This document shows, piece after piece, positions 24,736 through 32,860 of a stretch of DNA of 32,860 nt. Each line of letters begins with the position of its first letter. Position 1 is the first letter of the stretch. Location: contig JBCCIM010000054.1 in NCBI GenBank assembly GCA_039111535.1, positions 1-32,860 of the forward strand, read 5' to 3'. The notes below the pieces were generated by a model. The model had not been told where the DNA came from, did not search any database, and was given only the letters and a program-made list of their open reading frames with translations. The translations under genes were made by a program, and so were the position numbers. The stretch comes from Bacteroidota bacterium (GTDB lineage Bacteria; Bacteroidota; Rhodothermia; Rhodothermales; JAHQVL01).

Positions 24736-27700
24736 ATGAGACTGCCCGCTCTTGCAATACAAAATTACCAGTTTACGATCATCATGGTATTGCTCCTTTC
24801 CCTGGTGGGATTGGTGAGCTTCCTGACGATGCCACGTTCTGAAGACCCGCCCATTGATGCGCCGGGTACCCGTATTCTTGTTGTCTACCCGGGCGCTAGT
24901 CCGGAAGACATTGAGAGCCTTGTGATTGACCCGATTGAGGAGGCCGTCAACGCATTGGATGATCTGAAAGAAATCCAGTCAACGGCACAGAATGGTCTTG
25001 GTGATATTGTAGTAGAATTTATCGCCAGTGAAGACCCCGATGATACGTACGATGAAGTTAACCAGGCGGTCAATGGTATCCGCGACAATTTGCCGGCTGG
25101 TATCCTGGCGATCGAAACGTTGAAGTTCTCAACGGCGGATGTCATCATAATGCAGATTGCGCTGATGTCGGAGCAGGTAAGCTACACCATCCTCGAAAAG
25201 GAGGCTGAAAAACTGGAGCGGCAGTTCGAACGCGTTTCGGGCGTGATGCAGGCGGATATCTGGGCCTTCCCGGAAACGGAAGTACGCGTATCGCTGGATC
25301 TGGAAAAAATGAAAGAAATGCGCATTTCGATGGACCAAATCATCGGTGCGGTACAGTCGAGTAGCCAGAACATCCCCGGCGGCAGCGTAGACCTTGGTGC
25401 CCGCCGGTTCAACATTCAGACAAGCGGTGACTATGAATCACTCGACGACATCCGGCAAACCATCGTTGCCACAAACGGTCAGCGGGTTGTTTACCTGAAT
25501 GATATCGCGGATGTTGATTTTGACTATGAAGATGACACGTACCGCGGGCGCTACAATGGCCGGCGCAGTGTGTTTGTGACTGTTGCCCAGCGCACCGGGA
25601 CCAACATCTACGATGTGAAGGCCGGCCTCGATGAGGCGCTAGCATCCTTTGGCGCACAATTGCCAGAAGGCGTCGAAATGGAAACGGTATTCGATCAGTC
25701 CGTTGGAGTAACGGAGCGTGTCAATGGCTTCTTTAATAACCTGTTTCAGGGCGTGTTACTTGTTGGGCTCGTCATCCTGCTAGCGCTTGGCGTCCGGGCT
25801 TCCGGTATCGTAGTTCTGGCTATCCCGGTATCAATTCTGATTGCGATTGGCTGGCTGGATTTTTCGGGGTATGGGATCCAGCAGATGTCGATTGTCGGGT
25901 TGGTGGTGGCCCTTGGGTTATTGGTTGACAATGCTATCGTCGTGACCGAGAATGTGGCGCGTTACCGTAAACAGGGACTGGATGGATTTGAGGCCGCGCT
26001 CAAAGGCACAAAAGAAGTTGGCTGGGCCATTATGGCTGCCACCGTTACCACGGTGCTTTCCTTTTTGCCGATTGTGCTGATTCAGAATGACAGCGGCGAC
26101 TACATCAGAAGCATGCCAATGACGGTGATCTTTGCGCTGATTGCGTCGCTGTTTGTGTCGTTGACCATGACACCCTTTTTATCGAGTCGACTACTCCGGA
26201 ATCAGGCAAAAACTACCCGCAAGCCAGTATTGCAAGGCGTGTTAGCGCGACTCGTGGCGGGACCGTACCGGCGGGTTTTGCGTGGCGCCATAAAGCGGCC
26301 GTTTGTGGTGCTTGTGCTAGCATTTACAATTTTTGCCGGCAGTCTCATGCTCTTCCCACTTGTTGGCGTTTCCCTGTTTCCGAAAGCGGAAAAACCGCTG
26401 TTCTATATCAACATAGAAATGTCTGATGGGGCAACGCTCGACCATACAGATGCGGCAGTGCGTACCGTGGAAGAGATATTGGCGACGCAAGACGAGGTGG
26501 TGGGGTATGCCTCGAATATCGGCAACGATAACCCCCGTTTCTATTACAACGTATTACCACGCGGCAAGAAGAGTAACATCGGGCAGGTTTTGGTTTCCGT
26601 TGAGAGCCTGGACAAAGTGCCGGGATTGATTCGGCGGTTGAAAGGCGAATTTGCTGAAGTCACCGGGGCAGATATCGATATCCTCGAACTGGAAAATGGG
26701 CCGCCCATTGAAGCACCTATCGCGATCAAGGTGATTGGGCCGGACAATGAGGTGATAAAACGGATTTCAGGGGATCTCGAAAACATAATGCTGGCCACTG
26801 AGGGCACAGAAAATGTTAATAATCCGCTGCGTTCCAATAAAACAGACCTACACGTTCGCATCAATCGCGACAAAGCCGGCTTGTTGGGTATTCCACTTGT
26901 AGAAATCGACCGTACCGTGCGTGCCAGCATGGCTGGGCTACCTGTGGGCACGTACCGGGATCCGAGTGGCGATGAACATAACATCGTAGCGCGTCTGCCT
27001 TTGGACGATCGTCCGGGGATGGAAGATTTCGACCGAATTTCTGTGACGTCGTTTATGGGAGCCAGCATTCCTTTGCGTCAGGTTGCTGATGTAGAACTGG
27101 AAGCCGTGCCTACCCGGATCGACCACTTCAATCTGGAGCGTACAGCAACAGTGACGTCGTATGTACAGGAGGGGTATTCTGATTTTGAGCTAACGGCCCA
27201 GATTTTGGAGGATGTTGAAGCGTACGATTGGCCGGTTGGCTATCGCTATTACGTGGCAGGAAAGCAGGAGGCACAGCAGGAAAGCTTTGGCGGGATGGCC
27301 TCAGCGCTGGTTGTGGCACTGCTGGGTATTCTGGGCGTTCTCGTTCTCCAGTTCCGGTCTTTCAGTCAGCCCCTTATCATCATTGTAGCTGTACCGCTGG
27401 CTATCATCGGATCCATCCCGGCGCTGTTGATCACGGGTTTTACGTTCAGCTTCTCCGCATTTATTGGGCTGACCAGCCTGGTTGGGATTGTTGTTAACAA
27501 CTCGATCATACTGGTGGACTATGCTAACAAGTTAATTGCTTCGGGTAAATCTGTAATAGAAGCAGTTGTCGAAGCAGGCGAAACGCGGTTTAGTCCGATT
27601 ATTCTAACTTCGCTAACCACCATTGGGGGCCTGCTCCCGCTTACTCTTACCAACTCTACCATGTGGAGCCCAATGGGATGGGTGATCATTGGCGGTCTGG

Positions 27701-27780
27701 TGGCTTCAACAGCGCTAACGTTGATTGTTGTGCCGGTGTTGTACAAGCTCTTCACGCCCCAGGTTAAGGTTGAAAGTTAA
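24736..27780 (+). CDS. RND-family efflux permease (AcrB/HAE1-like)
   Basis: This 1014-residue proton-driven inner-membrane pump has the duplicated RND layout: TM1 (about 13-32), a large periplasmic domain, TM2-7 (about 335-530, with an inter-half segment), a second periplasmic domain (about 545-850) and TM8-12 to the end. The TM4 proton-relay motif reads GLLVDNAIVV (Asp398-Asn399), where AcrB has two Asp. The TM10 position of AcrB Lys940 falls in GIVVNNSIILVDYAN (Asn921-Asn922). These variants occur in AcrB-like pumps of this broader group. Substrates cannot be predicted. The gene ends the operon and is followed by a long hairpin. Confidence 0.96.
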   Translation: MRLPALAIQNYQFTIIMVLLLSLVGLVSFLTMPRSEDPPIDAPGTRILVVYPGASPEDIESLVIDPIEEAVNALDDLKEIQSTAQNGLGDIVVEFIASEDPDDTYDEVNQAVNGIRDNLPAGILAIETLKFSTADVIIMQIALMSEQVSYTILEKEAEKLERQFERVSGVMQADIWAFPETEVRVSLDLEKMKEMRISMDQIIGAVQSSSQNIPGGSVDLGARRFNIQTSGDYESLDDIRQTIVATNGQRVVYLNDIADVDFDYEDDTYRGRYNGRRSVFVTVAQRTGTNIYDVKAGLDEALASFGAQLPEGVEMETVFDQSVGVTERVNGFFNNLFQGVLLVGLVILLALGVRASGIVVLAIPVSILIAIGWLDFSGYGIQQMSIVGLVVALGLLVDNAIVVTENVARYRKQGLDGFEAALKGTKEVGWAIMAATVTTVLSFLPIVLIQNDSGDYIRSMPMTVIFALIASLFVSLTMTPFLSSRLLRNQAKTTRKPVLQGVLARLVAGPYRRVLRGAIKRPFVVLVLAFTIFAGSLMLFPLVGVSLFPKAEKPLFYINIEMSDGATLDHTDAAVRTVEEILATQDEVVGYASNIGNDNPRFYYNVLPRGKKSNIGQVLVSVESLDKVPGLIRRLKGEFAEVTGADIDILELENGPPIEAPIAIKVIGPDNEVIKRISGDLENIMLATEGTENVNNPLRSNKTDLHVRINRDKAGLLGIPLVEIDRTVRASMAGLPVGTYRDPSGDEHNIVARLPLDDRPGMEDFDRISVTSFMGASIPLRQVADVELEAVPTRIDHFNLERTATVTSYVQEGYSDFELTAQILEDVEAYDWPVGYRYYVAGKQEAQQESFGGMASALVVALLGILGVLVLQFRSFSQPLIIIVAVPLAIIGSIPALLITGFTFSFSAFIGLTSLVGIVVNNSIILVDYANKLIASGKSVIEAVVEAGETRFSPIILTSLTTIGGLLPLTLTNSTMWSPMGWVIIGGLVASTALTLIVVPVLYKLFTPQVKVES

Positions 27781-27784
27781 ACGG

Positions 27785-27831
27785 TAAAGGTTGAAAGCTG
27801 CGTACAGTTGACGTGCAGCTTTCAACCTTTA
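27785..27831 (+). terminator. 17-bp perfect hairpin after the RND operon
   Basis: TAAAGGTTGAAAGCTGC (27785-27801) and GCAGCTTTCAACCTTTA (27815-27831) pair perfectly around a 13-base loop. It begins four bases after the RND stop codon. There is no T-run after it, so it is either an unusual terminator, a transcript-stabilising structure or a repeat-derived foldback. Confidence 0.65.
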
Positions 27832-28192
27832 ACCCGGCGTGACATAAATGACATGATTTCCAAACAGAATATTAGCAATAGTTGCTAGGCTGAGGGGAGG
27901 CTTTTTTGTATCTTGCATTCAGAATCAGCGCGACGCACGTCATTCGCATTTTCAAATCTTTTCAGAAACTGATTCAATCGTCAGTTCACCAGCGGTTCTT
28001 TTTGGATCGAATATTGACACCTAGACAATTCTCATAACCATGTAGCCGTCCACCTTCTTTGTGGATGATTTTTGTGCCTGTACCAGCACTGTGCAGCCAG
28101 TACACTGTACGCACAAGCCGGCCCTTCGGGTGTCGGTGAAATCTCGCAGTTGATGTATCGAGACGAAAGCCGAGATTGAAAGCCTCCAACTT
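27832..28192 (+). promoter_or_regulatory. Long leader region upstream of the tyrosine autokinase gene
   Basis: With the hairpin before it this is a 412 bp gap without a protein gene. It should hold the promoter of the polysaccharide locus. The A+T-rich part around 27895-27925 (GGCTTTTTTGTATCTTGCAT) is a possible promoter. A cluster of small palindromes follows at 28049-28116 and could fold in the leader RNA. Confidence 0.4.
28072..28116 (+). ncRNA. Structured leader RNA candidate before the autokinase gene
   Basis: TTGTGC-CT-GTAC (28072-28083) pairs with GTACGCACAA (28107-28116) as a 6 + 4 bp stem with a two-base bulge. It encloses the small palindrome GCACTGTGC (28086-28094). The alternative fold GTACACTGTAC (28100-28110) competes with the outer stem. 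A five-bp hairpin (28049-28065) lies just upstream. Mutually exclusive folds in a leader about 80 bases from the start codon could be regulatory, but this is not a known riboswitch class to me. Confidence 0.3.
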
Positions 28193-30583
28193 ATGCAAAA
28201 CCCTAATTCAGATCAGAATTATCTGCCTGTCTATACCAACCAGGTAGCTTACGAAGGTGACTTATTACCCGAAAGTGGCGCAGGATTTCCTGGATATGGC
28301 TCCGAGCCCGTTGTTGAAGAGTCTCAGTTCAAAGAACTGATAAACTTATTGTATGCGGGTCGGTGGTTGATCTTGGGCGCGTTTCTGATCGTAATGGCTG
28401 CAACAGCCCTCTATACGTTTACCCGCGTACCTGCCTACCGGGCACACAGCCTCGTGGTTTTAGACAAGCGGCTGGCCCCAGATCTGAAAGACGCCCTTGA
28501 GGCAGGGCCACATTCGAACGGTTCCTCGAGTCGGTCGGTGGATACAGAAGTTTACGTATTACAGCGTTCCCTGGGGGTGTCGCGCCGGGTTAGCGCCCGT
28601 TTACAGGAGTTGGGCCGCGATCCTGAAACAGGAAATGCGCTACCTTTGCTTGCAAAAGGCCTTAGTGTGGACCATTTGGCAGAGGTTATTCAGTATCAGA
28701 TTGAGGTCAGCAGGGAGCAGGTGGAAGACGTGTTGCGGATTTCAGCCATTTCGGTTGATCCTGGAGAAGCAAGGCTATTGGCCGATTTGTATGCAGCTGA
28801 ATTTGTAGAGCATGCATTGGGGCGTAGTCGTTCCCGGCTGGCAGCAACGCGATTCTTCCTGGAAAATGAAGCCGGCAAACGGCAAGATGAACTGAATACG
28901 CTGGAAGAGCAGATGCGGCAGTTCATGGCTCAAAATCGAGGCATTATCCTCGCTGATGGTACAGCAAACCTGGTTTCGCAAGTGGCTGAACTGGAGGCCT
29001 TGCGTGATGAGATTGTACTGGAAGCCAGAATGAAGCAGGTTGTACGGGAAGATTTGCTTGCGTCTATCCAGTCAATGCAGCCGCAACTTGCCACGCATGT
29101 GTCTGCCAATGTGCCGGCAAAAATTGAATCCGTTCAGGCTTCCATTGCTGAGCAAGAGGGAACGCTTGAACAAATTTATCGCCAGAATCCCGAATTAAGA
29201 AACCTTACAGGGGCAGGACAGCCGGCTGCAATTATCTCTCATAAAAATGAAATTGCGCGGTTGCAGAACGTACTTGTCGATTTAACAGAGCAATATATCC
29301 AGCAAGTAGTGACCTTTGGTGAGGCATCAGCCGAGAGCCCGGAGGGCACACTGGCAGCATTTGGCCGGCTTCGTCGTGAACTAGCAAATGAAGACATCGA
29401 AATTGGCCGGCTCAACGCCCGGGTTGATGTGGTAAACAAGCACCTCGCCACTTTTCAGCGTCAGCTTGAAGGGTTGCCGGCCCAGACGATTCGACTTACG
29501 CAATTGCAGCGCCAGATTAATACTACGGAGCGTGCATACCTCTTGCTGAGCGAAAAGCTCGAAGATGTACGTATTTCGGAAGAATCAGAGCAGGGCTACG
29601 CAGAGATTGTGCGCAAAGCAGCGCTCCCTTTTAAACCCGAATTTCCGAACAAACCGAAAAGCATGATTTTGGGGGCGTTGGTCGGTTTGCTAATTGGACT
29701 TGGGCTTGCTGTAATTCGCCAGCAAATCTACAAAAACACCATGGTCACGCCAGACGATGTACGCAAGTTGGGGTATGCCTTGATTGGCGTTATTCCGAGC
29801 ATGCGTGACTTTGTGAAGCAGCAGTATCGTGGTGTGAAGCTTGTTGAGCACAACGGGTATCTGAATGATAGTTGCCTTATTTCTCTTCAGCCGGCTTCTT
29901 CATTTGTTGTGGATGCTTACAGGCGCGTTCGAATGAACATTCTAGGGGCACAGGGAGAAACTGCAGTACAAAGCTTGCTGGTTACAAGTCCGAACCCCGA
30001 AGAGGGAAAAAGTATTACAGCGCTCAACCTGGCTATTGCGAGTGCGCAGGCGGGGCAGCGTACGGTTATTGTAGATACTGACCTTCGCCGGCCATCGATC
30101 CATGCTAAACTAGGCATTGATGCTGATCCTGGTATTACACACATGATTAATGAGCGGAAGCTTCAGTTTCGTAAAGCGCTCGGGCATGTGGACAACCTGT
30201 ATGTGTTAACTGCCGGCGCACCAACTGATGACGCCGCTGACGTGGTTGCTTCCAAAGAAATGCCGCAGCTTATCCATGAGTTGAAGCGCCTGTTTGACAT
30301 GGTAATTCTTGACTCCCCCCCTTTCATGCTGGTCTCAGATCCTTTGATGTTATCTGCCATGTGCGACGCCACCGTTATCGTTGCGTCTGCAGGCAAAACC
30401 CGGGCTGAAGACTTGCACCAGGGTATGCACGAATTGCAGAAAACTGGAGGCCGTGTGCTGGGTGTTTTGTTGAACGAGTTTAACCCGGTGGGGCTTTATA
30501 GTACAAGAACCAAATACAAGTATTATCGTTATACAAACCACTACGCTACTCAAATGCAGGCTGATCCAGTGCTGCAGTCGTAA
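28193..30583 (+). CDS. Wzc-like polysaccharide co-polymerase with tyrosine autokinase
   Basis: This 796-residue inner-membrane protein starts at ATG 28193. It has a Wzz chain-length domain with TM1 (about 55-78, WLILGAFLIVMAATALYTFT), a long periplasmic coiled-coil (about 210-470) and TM2 (about 490-510, SMILGALVGLLIGLGLAVI). The cytoplasmic BY-kinase follows: Walker A SPNPEEGKS (about 600), Walker A' TVIVDTDLRRPS (about 625), Walker B MVILDSPP (about 702). The C-terminus ends in a tyrosine cluster, YSTRTKYKYYRYTNHY, the autophosphorylation tail. Such proteins control polymerisation and export of capsule or exopolysaccharide. It opens the locus that continues with UpxY and an ABC exporter. 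Confidence 0.96.
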   Translation: MQNPNSDQNYLPVYTNQVAYEGDLLPESGAGFPGYGSEPVVEESQFKELINLLYAGRWLILGAFLIVMAATALYTFTRVPAYRAHSLVVLDKRLAPDLKDALEAGPHSNGSSSRSVDTEVYVLQRSLGVSRRVSARLQELGRDPETGNALPLLAKGLSVDHLAEVIQYQIEVSREQVEDVLRISAISVDPGEARLLADLYAAEFVEHALGRSRSRLAATRFFLENEAGKRQDELNTLEEQMRQFMAQNRGIILADGTANLVSQVAELEALRDEIVLEARMKQVVREDLLASIQSMQPQLATHVSANVPAKIESVQASIAEQEGTLEQIYRQNPELRNLTGAGQPAAIISHKNEIARLQNVLVDLTEQYIQQVVTFGEASAESPEGTLAAFGRLRRELANEDIEIGRLNARVDVVNKHLATFQRQLEGLPAQTIRLTQLQRQINTTERAYLLLSEKLEDVRISEESEQGYAEIVRKAALPFKPEFPNKPKSMILGALVGLLIGLGLAVIRQQIYKNTMVTPDDVRKLGYALIGVIPSMRDFVKQQYRGVKLVEHNGYLNDSCLISLQPASSFVVDAYRRVRMNILGAQGETAVQSLLVTSPNPEEGKSITALNLAIASAQAGQRTVIVDTDLRRPSIHAKLGIDADPGITHMINERKLQFRKALGHVDNLYVLTAGAPTDDAADVVASKEMPQLIHELKRLFDMVILDSPPFMLVSDPLMLSAMCDATVIVASAGKTRAEDLHQGMHELQKTGGRVLGVLLNEFNPVGLYSTRTKYKYYRYTNHYATQMQADPVLQS

Positions 30584-31108
30584 CATATTGTAAATAAACT
30601 GTTTGTGCCTCAGTATACGGCGATCTTTGTATGTCCATTTGACGCATAAACAGACAGTGCAGTAAAAGCATATCACCAGGTGCCATTCCCCCCGTTCATG
30701 GTGTCTTTGTTGGTGCTTTGCAGGCTTAGCATTTCGGTGCAACGGCCTGGGAACTGACAGAGGCTGTACCAGCGCTTTGACGCATATAACGTGTAACCGT
30801 AAGTCACCATTCTTTTTCGGATTACATGGGCGGAAATAGCGTAACAAACGAGGCGATGGCATCCCGCCGGCTTTACAGATACACCCGCTCTCTCTGGGGA
30901 ATCTTGTCAGGCAAAAAACACATCTGTACCGACGCGTAATCAGGGCCAGCAATAGGGCCGGCTACGTGTTCTCTTCTAGCATTCTTAGCCCGTGCTCCAT
31001 AACCAATACTGGTTCATCAGCACCATGTCTATTCACGGCATGTGACTGATGTGGCGGAGCCGTGTCGAAAAATAGTGTCGGTTCAAATTGTAGCGTTTTT
31101 TGCTTCCA
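30584..31108. other. 525-bp gap between autokinase and antiterminator genes
   Basis: I see no convincing gene. A 37-codon plus-strand frame starts at ATG 30826, and the minus strand has longer frames with unlikely, Cys/His-rich composition. A small inverted repeat AACCA-ATAC-TGGTT lies at 31001-31014. The gap probably contains the promoter and long leader of the UpxY gene, which would start a separate transcript of the polysaccharide locus. Confidence 0.45.
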
Positions 31109-31654
31109 ATGCCTACAGACATGTCTATGCAAAGCTGGCGGGTTTTTTACACAGCACCGCGTGCCGAGAAAAAATGCGAGGCGCGGATGCTCGAACAGGG
31201 CATCGAGGTTTTTCTGCCGAAGATAGCGGTTGACCGAAAATGGAAAGACCGCACAAAACGCGTTGAAGAACCTCTCTTTCGAAGTTACATCTTTGCGCAC
31301 GTTACGGAGCAAGATCGGGTGCGTGTTTTGCAAATGCAGGGTATCGTGCGGACGCTTGCATTTGGCGGCAAGCTGGCGGCAATGACTGCTGATGAAATTG
31401 AGCAATTACGGTTGACGCAGGCAGATAAAAGCCGGCTGACGCTCCTGGAGCAATGGCGTCCGCCCGTTGGCGCAATCATCCAGGTAAGTGACGGCCCTTT
31501 TGCAGGACTCAAAGGCGAAGTGCTGCAGCAGCGCGGACATGCTTATGTAGTTATTCGTATTGCAGCCTTGCGACAAGCGGTTAAAGTGAACATCCCGCTT
31601 GCCTGGGTAACGTCTACAGAACAGTTGGGCGCCTATCCTCGAACGGCGCTATAA
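31109..31654 (+). CDS. UpxY-type NusG-family transcription antiterminator
   Basis: Possible starts are ATG 31109, 31121 and 31127; a TTG at 31100 is less likely. From 31109 the protein has 181 residues. The NusG N-terminal domain begins at SWRVFYTAPRAEKKCEARML and includes FLPKI and EEPLFRSYIFAHV; the C-terminal KOW domain contains GAIIQVSDGPFAGLKGEVLQ. Paralogues of NusG such as UpxY and LoaP bind RNA polymerase and let it read through long polysaccharide operons. Its place just before an ABC exporter and after the autokinase fits that role. It probably acts on its own operon. Confidence 0.93.
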   Translation: MPTDMSMQSWRVFYTAPRAEKKCEARMLEQGIEVFLPKIAVDRKWKDRTKRVEEPLFRSYIFAHVTEQDRVRVLQMQGIVRTLAFGGKLAAMTADEIEQLRLTQADKSRLTLLEQWRPPVGAIIQVSDGPFAGLKGEVLQQRGHAYVVIRIAALRQAVKVNIPLAWVTSTEQLGAYPRTAL

Positions 31655-31758
31655 ATCAATCCCCCATTCTACTCAGATTGATAAGACATTGCATACATGT
31701 TCTGCCAGTTGTGGGTTACCACATCGTGCAGCGGGTCGTGTGCTGTTAAAGATATACC

Positions 31759-32860
31759 ATGTTTGATACCCTGAATAAGTTACGCGTTATTCTCACCCGG
31801 CGCGAAGGTCGTACCTTTTGTGTGTTGCTGGTAGTCATCGTGTTCATGGGCCTTTTTGAATTGGCCGGCATCGCATCGATTATGCCCTTCATGAAACTGG
31901 TTTCTCAGCCCGATGCTATAGCGGAGAGCGCGTGGTTGATGAAGGCGTATACCTTTTTTGACTTTAGCAGCGAGCGACAGTTTTTGTTTGCACTGGGGCT
32001 TACCGTGCTATCTCTGCTCACGCTGGCGAATATGCTCACTGTGGTCACACTGTGGCTGCAGCACAAATTTGCCTGGAGCAGTGCACATTCCATTGCTACA
32101 CGTTTGCTAAAGAAATATCTGCACCAGCCTTACGGGTTCTTTCTCAGCCAGAATACGTCTCAAATGGCGAAGCAAATTCTGAGCGAGACCAATGAGCTGG
32201 CGAATGGCTTCCTGCTGTCACTGGCTGTATTAATTGCTAAATCGTTTGTCGCATTTGTGATTTTTGCACTCCTGGTGCTGGTGGATCCGTATCTGGCTGT
32301 GATGATGTTTGTCATTTTTGGCAGCATCTACGCGGTGATGTATACAGGACTTCGAAAATATCTCACCCGGCTCGGAGAAATCAGGTTTGGAGCCAACGAG
32401 CAGCGCTTCAAATCTGCGAGTGAGGCTTTTGCCGGCATCAAAGTGGTCAAGATGAGTGGGACGGAAGCCTTCTTTGCCAACCGTTTTGCGACGGCGTCTT
32501 CCTTGTTCTGCAAGGTGGAGCCCAAGCGCGAGGCGTCGTTTGTAATACCCGTTTATTTTGTGCAAACGCTTGCGTTCGGCGCAATTCTGGTCTTTATCCT
32601 CTACCTGTTGTCGACAGGCCGCGGATTGCAGGATGTTATTCCCCTGTTGTCGTTGTACGCATTGGCCGGCTACCGTTTGTTGCCGGCATTGCAGCAGGTA
32701 TACAGCTCGCTAGCAAAAATTCGTTACCAGAAACCCATTGTTGATACCATCTGTGGTGTCTTGCATGCATATTCTAGTACATTCATGTTCCAATCTGCCA
32801 CACCGTCCTATGCCTATGGCTATGCCCCAAACTTGCACAGCCATAAATGCAGACAAAGAC
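31759..32860 (+). CDS. ABC exporter, transmembrane part (cut by window edge)
   Basis: An uninterrupted frame from ATG 31759 reaches the window end after 367 codons, so the gene is partial at its 3' end. The N-terminal part is the six-helix domain of a type I ABC exporter: TM1 about 20-42 (CVLLVVIVFMGLFELAGIAS), TM2 about 72-98, TM3 and TM4 about 150-200, TM5 and TM6 about 262-325. The coupling-helix region includes FKSASEAFAGIKVVKMSGTE, typical of the family. The ATPase domain must lie beyond the edge. In this locus it is probably a lipid-linked glycan flippase of PglK/MsbA type or a polysaccharide exporter (inference). It follows the antiterminator gene by 104 bp. Confidence 0.88.
   Translation, partial: MFDTLNKLRVILTRREGRTFCVLLVVIVFMGLFELAGIASIMPFMKLVSQPDAIAESAWLMKAYTFFDFSSERQFLFALGLTVLSLLTLANMLTVVTLWLQHKFAWSSAHSIATRLLKKYLHQPYGFFLSQNTSQMAKQILSETNELANGFLLSLAVLIAKSFVAFVIFALLVLVDPYLAVMMFVIFGSIYAVMYTGLRKYLTRLGEIRFGANEQRFKSASEAFAGIKVVKMSGTEAFFANRFATASSLFCKVEPKREASFVIPVYFVQTLAFGAILVFILYLLSTGRGLQDVIPLLSLYALAGYRLLPALQQVYSSLAKIRYQKPIVDTICGVLHAYSSTFMFQSATPSYAYGYAPNLHSHKCRQR

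Noticed and set aside
27986-28198. 70-codon minus-strand ORF in the leader of the autokinase gene
   Set aside because: It overlaps the autokinase start and has no known motif. The palindromes there are better explained as nucleic-acid structure, though a small gene cannot be excluded.
30600-30790. Possible remnant of a PhyH-type dioxygenase on the minus strand
   Set aside because: One frame contains APGDMLLLHCLFM, which resembles the PGDxLLxH motif, but there is no supporting upstream motif in any frame. It is probably chance.
30826-30939. 37-codon plus-strand ORF (MGGNSVTNEAMASRRLY...)
   Set aside because: It is too short to support without homologues or a ribosome-binding site, and composition alone does not separate it from chance.
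30350-30952. 200-codon minus-strand ORF after the autokinase gene
   Set aside because: The composition is rich in Cys, His and Arg without any domain, and it overlaps the coding end of the autokinase.
31109-31654. Housekeeping NusG
   Set aside because: Sequence style and the polysaccharide context fit a UpxY-type paralogue; housekeeping nusG normally lies beside secE and ribosomal protein genes.

Overview
The window looks like chromosomal DNA of a marine Rhodothermota/Bacteroidota-type bacterium. The clues are a YPNPF-type T9SS C-terminal sorting domain on a giant secreted protein, near absence of Shine-Dalgarno sequences before starts, many lipoprotein signals, a UpxY-type NusG paralogue in a polysaccharide locus, and roughly balanced GC content. 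The assignment is inferred from protein families; there is no rRNA or marker gene here. No tRNA, rRNA, CRISPR array, transposase or phage gene was found. The palindrome GCCGGC is strikingly frequent on both strands, in genes and between them.

Layout. (1) 1-7.9 kb: a minus-strand protein of unknown family whose stop codon touches a (TCACTCC)6 repeat; a 1382-residue secreted protein with 21 FG-GAP repeats split 7 + 14 by an Ig-like domain; an AraC-type regulator 12 bp behind it; a foldback repeat; a lipoprotein with two SnoaL-like domains; and a strong bidirectional terminator. (2) 7.9-12.5 kb, minus strand: a lipoprotein serine hydrolase with a TPR tail, then a LytTR response regulator and its 7TM LytS-type histidine kinase (kinase first in transcription order). 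(3) 12.6-16.5 kb, plus strand: a class-V PLP enzyme with a twin-arginine-like leader, a RidA-family lipoprotein, an unknown lipoprotein, a structured non-coding stretch and a 65-residue protein. (4) 16.6-21.1 kb, minus strand: a MacA-like adaptor and two MacB/FtsX-like permeases with no ATPase gene, preceded by a DinB-fold protein. (5) 21.3-27.8 kb, plus strand: a TetR regulator and a complete tripartite RND pump (TolC-like channel, lipoprotein adaptor, RND permease), with two near-identical palindromes before tetR and tolC. (6) 27.8-32.9 kb, plus strand: the start of an exopolysaccharide locus with a Wzc-like tyrosine autokinase, a UpxY/NusG antiterminator and an ABC exporter cut by the window edge.

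How the parts work together. Blocks 4 and 5 are two envelope efflux machines facing away from a common control region at about 21.1-21.3 kb. The TetR protein is the obvious candidate repressor of itself and of the RND operon. Block 6 makes and exports surface polysaccharide, with chain-length control by the autokinase and transcript elongation control by UpxY. The PLP enzyme and RidA lipoprotein look like a co-transcribed, exported pair. That pair and the paired TetR operators are the most testable new observations.
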